DNA from: Lysobacteraceae bacterium | GTDB taxonomy: Bacteria; Pseudomonadota; Gammaproteobacteria; Xanthomonadales; Xanthomonadaceae | Length of the DNA stretch: 7,558 nt | Assembly: GCA_017990865.1 (NCBI GenBank) | Contig: JAGNNB010000141.1 | Coordinates: forward strand, 1 to 7,558 | Direction: 5' to 3' | In this document: positions 5,620 to 7,558 of the stretch, piece by piece | Numbering within the stretch: the first letter of the stretch is position 1 | Layout of the letters: each line of letters starts with the position of its first letter | Translations under genes and position numbers: made by a program | Notes under the pieces: model-generated | What the model saw: the letters and a program-made list of their open reading frames with translations, nothing else | Database searches by the model: none | What the model was told of the DNA's origin: nothing

Positions 5620-6024
5620 TTACTTCCAGCGTTCCGACGGCGCCTTGAGGTAATGCCGGTAAACATAGCCCCACGGCACCACCAGCGGCACCAGCACCAC
5701 GCCGAGCGCGATCTCGAAGAACGTCTCGTCGATGTTCGGCGTCGTTTCGTGGCCGTACCAAAGCCGTAACCAGAACGCGAACACCCAGATCGCTTTCCAG
5801 ACGAATTCGAACAGCAGCAGCGGCAGCATTTTCAGCGGGTAGCGAACGCCGAGCAGCGACAGCAGCGAAATCGTGCCGAGAAAGCTGCGGATCACACTGC
5901 TTTTGAGATCGAGATCGGCATTTGGAAAGAGAATCGCCGGGCCGGTGACGACCGCTTGCCCGACGAACAACAACAGATACAGCGCACGCATGAGATACAG
6001 GCGAAAGGTCGAGACTTCGTGCAT
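5620..6024 (-). CDS. Uncharacterised four-helix membrane protein
   Basis: I do not recognise a named family. The 134-residue product is strongly hydrophobic with about four membrane segments: roughly 9-31 (LYLMRALYLLLFVGQAVV), 46-60, 66-86 (MLPLLLFEFVWKAIWVFAFW) and 102-121 (FFEIALGVVLVPLVVPWGY). A conserved-looking GVRYPLKMLP motif falls between segments 2 and 3, and a basic C-terminal tail (YRHYLKAPSERWK) follows segment 4. The frame is open to 6219, but the ATG at 6024 has GGAG six bases upstream on the minus strand. That site overlaps a second ATG (6036), which lacks its own good site, so the shorter start is preferred. It converges on ecsC and lies 161 bases downstream of ppsA on the same strand. 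Coding is supported by the frame, ribosome site and membrane pattern; function is unknown. Confidence 0.75.
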   Translation of the reverse strand: MHEVSTFRLYLMRALYLLLFVGQAVVTGPAILFPNADLDLKSSVIRSFLGTISLLSLLGVRYPLKMLPLLLFEFVWKAIWVFAFWLRLWYGHETTPNIDETFFEIALGVVLVPLVVPWGYVYRHYLKAPSERWK

Positions 6025-6053
6025 TGTGGGCTCCATCGTCCGTGCGCTGAGAT

Positions 6054-6070
6054 CGCATCTTAGGGATGCG
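6054..6070 (-). promoter_or_regulatory. Weak promoter candidate and short dyad upstream of the membrane-protein gene
   Basis: CGCATC-TTAGG-GATGCG (6054-6070) is a 6-bp inverted repeat 30 bases upstream of the ATG at 6024. On the minus strand it contains TAAGAT (6057-6062), a four-of-six match to a sigma-70 -10 box, with no clear -35. It could be a promoter with an overlapping operator, but the evidence is thin. Confidence 0.25.
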
Positions 6071-6120
6071 GACTCTCGCGAAGCGACTATCGTTCGGCAC
6101 CATGACGTATGGCCCGACGC

Positions 6121-6147
6121 ACGAAGGGCGCCGATGGCGCCCTTCGT
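6121..6147 (-). terminator. Perfect 12-bp hairpin downstream of ppsA
   Basis: ACGAAGGGCGCC (6121-6132) and GGCGCCCTTCGT (6136-6147) form a perfect 12-bp GC-rich stem with a 3-base loop, 38 bases beyond the ppsA stop. Neither strand has a T-run after the stem; GCGTCGGG follows on the minus strand. It is placed as a ppsA terminator or 3' stabiliser and would insulate the small membrane-protein gene downstream. The stem's stability is certain; its termination role is inferred. Confidence 0.6.
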
Positions 6148-6185
6148 CTTCCTGCATTGCGAAGTGTTCCGGTTTCCGTAGCGAA

Positions 6186-7558
6186 TCAACCCGCTTTCGC
6201 TTTCGCCAGTTTCAACCAAGTATCGACCACGGTGTCCGGGTTCAGCGACACCGACTCAATGCCTTCTTCCATCAACCATTGGGCGAGGTCGGGATGATCG
6301 CTCGGGCCTTGGCCGCAGATGCCGACGTATTTGCCTTTGCGCTTCGCGGCCTGGATCGCCATCGACAGCATTTTCTTGACCGCGGGATTTCGTTCGTCGA
6401 ACAGGTCGGCGACGATCGCCGAGTCGCGATCCAAACCCAACGTAAGCTGGGTCATATCGTTCGAGCCGATCGAGAAACCGTCGAAGATATCGAGGAATTC
6501 GTCGGCCAGCAGCGCGTTCGACGGCACTTCGCACATCATGATGATCTTCAGGTCGTCCTTGCCTTGCTCCAGGCCGTTTTCGCGCAGGACTTCGATCACC
6601 TTGCGGCCTTCTTCCAGCGTGCGCACGAACGGGATCATCACCCAGCAATTGATGAGCCCCATCGTTTCGCGCACCTTGCGCACCGCGCGGCATTCCAGTG
6701 CGAACGCGTCGCGGAACGATGGATTGATGTAGCGCGAGGCGCCGCGGAAGCCGATCATCGGGTTTTCTTCGTGCGGCTCATAGCGCGCGCCGCCGATCAG
6801 ATTCGCGTATTCGTTCGACTTGAAGTCGGACAGGCGCACGATCACCGGATTCGGCGCGGCCGAGGCGGTGATGGTGGCGATACCCTCGGCCAAGCGGTCG
6901 ACATAGAAATCGACCGGACTGGCGTAACCGGCCATTTTCGCGTCGATCTTGCGCTTGGTGTCGCTATCCTGATTCGCGTAATCCAGCAGCGCTTTCGGAT
7001 GAATGCCGATATGGCTGGCGATGATCATTTCCAAACGCGCCAGACCAATGCCCGCATTCGGCAGCATCGCGAAATCGAAGGCGCGCTCGGGGTTCGCCAC
7101 GTTCATCATGATCTTCAGCGGCGCCGGCGGCATATTGTCGAGATCGGTGACGATGCGTTCGAACGGCAATTCGGTGTCGTAGATGAAGCCGGTATCGCCT
7201 TCGGCGCAGCTCACCGTGACCGGCTGGCCGTCCTGCACGGTGTCCAGTGCGTGGCCGGTGCCGACCACCGCCGGCACACCCAATTCGCGGGCGATGATCG
7301 CCGCATGACAGGTGCGTCCGCCGCGATTGGTGACGATGGCCGCGGCGCGTTTCATCACCGGCTCCCAATCGGGATCGGTCATGTCGGCCACCAGCACATC
7401 GCCGGGCTGTACGCGGTTCATGTCGGCGATCGAGCGCACCACGCGCGCGGTGCCGCTGCCGATCTTGTGGCCGATGGCGCGACCTTCGCAGACGACGTCG
7501 CCGCGGCGGAGCAGGGTGTAGCGTTCGATCTGCGTCGCGTGCGCGCGCGATTTCACCG
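6186..7558 (-). CDS. ppsA: Phosphoenolpyruvate synthase, C-terminal part (5' end beyond window)
   Basis: PpsA converts pyruvate, ATP and water to PEP, AMP and phosphate, a cytosolic gluconeogenic step during growth on three-carbon substrates. The 456 visible codons cover the phosphohistidine domain and the PEP/pyruvate-binding TIM-barrel domain. Phosphorylated His84 of the visible part sits in [18 protein letters not shown]. The barrel contains [21 protein letters not shown] and [13 protein letters not shown], and catalytic Cys414 sits in [12 protein letters not shown]. Both residues are offset by 337 from E. coli His421 and Cys751, so about 337 N-terminal residues, the ATP-grasp domain, lie beyond the right edge. 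The GTG at 7556 is an internal valine codon, not a start. The visible reading frame is intact to its TGA at 6186. Promoter and any regulatory protein gene are outside the window. Confidence 0.97.
   Translation of the reverse strand, partial: VKSRAHATQIERYTLLRRGDVVCEGRAIGHKIGSGTARVVRSIADMNRVQPGDVLVADMTDPDWEPVMKRAAAIVTNRGGRTCHAAIIARELGVPAVVGTGHALDTVQDGQPVTVSCAEGDTGFIYDTELPFERIVTDLDNMPPAPLKIMMNVANPERAFDFAMLPNAGIGLARLEMIIASHIGIHPKALLDYANQDSDTKRKIDAKMAGYASPVDFYVDRLAEGIATITASAAPNPVIVRLSDFKSNEYANLIGGARYEPHEENPMIGFRGASRYINPSFRDAFALECRAVRKVRETMGLINCWVMIPFVRTLEEGRKVIEVLRENGLEQGKDDLKIIMMCEVPSNALLADEFLDIFDGFSIGSNDMTQLTLGLDRDSAIVADLFDERNPAVKKMLSMAIQAAKRKGKYVGICGQGPSDHPDLAQWLMEEGIESVSLNPDTVVDTWLKLAKAKAG

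Noticed and set aside
6025..6036. Longer start (MEPT, ATG ending at 6036) for the small membrane protein
   Set aside because: It lacks a good Shine-Dalgarno, and its own GAG codon provides the GGAG site for the ATG at 6024.

Overview
This 7.56 kb window is ordinary high-GC chromosomal DNA from a gammaproteobacterium, most likely in the Xanthomonadales/Lysobacterales. The oligoribonuclease, TadA and PEP synthase all read as gammaproteobacterial versions. The orn wording ([15 protein letters not shown]) and the GTAG-headed REP palindromes also fit that order. This placement is inference from remembered sequences, not a database result. There is no CRISPR array, tRNA, rRNA, insertion sequence or phage gene.

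Layout. Bases 1-222 form a regulatory region with a near-consensus sigma-54 (-24/-12) promoter and two upstream dyads of the form GTCGCA-N3-TGCGAC. It drives an AldB/ExaC-type aldehyde dehydrogenase (223-1746), a DUF779 protein (1815-2192) and probably tadA (2242-2778). A cluster of three REP-type palindromes (2789-2898) separates tadA from the convergent DUF2721 membrane protein (2928-3386, minus). A 64-base divergent gap then leads to a plus-strand run of orn (3451-4089), a signal-peptide-bearing YciI-like protein (4115-4567) and an EcsC-family protein (4611-5480). These three are spaced 25 and 43 bases apart and are probably one operon. A compact nested inverted-repeat region (5481-5573) separates ecsC from a convergent, unrecognised four-helix membrane protein (5620-6024, minus). 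A perfect 12-bp hairpin (6121-6147) lies between that gene and the 3' part of ppsA (6186-7558, minus), which runs off the right edge.

Functions together. The left block looks like an inducible aldehyde-oxidation unit under an NtrC-family activator whose gene is not in the window. The middle is housekeeping: tRNA wobble deamination and nanoRNA/pGpG degradation. The right end is gluconeogenic carbon metabolism. No new multi-gene system is evident. The items most worth a second look are the sigma-54 control region, the DUF779 partner with its cysteine cluster, the REP cluster, the nested structure after ecsC, and the small uncharacterised membrane protein. No gene-free stretch exceeds 300 bases.
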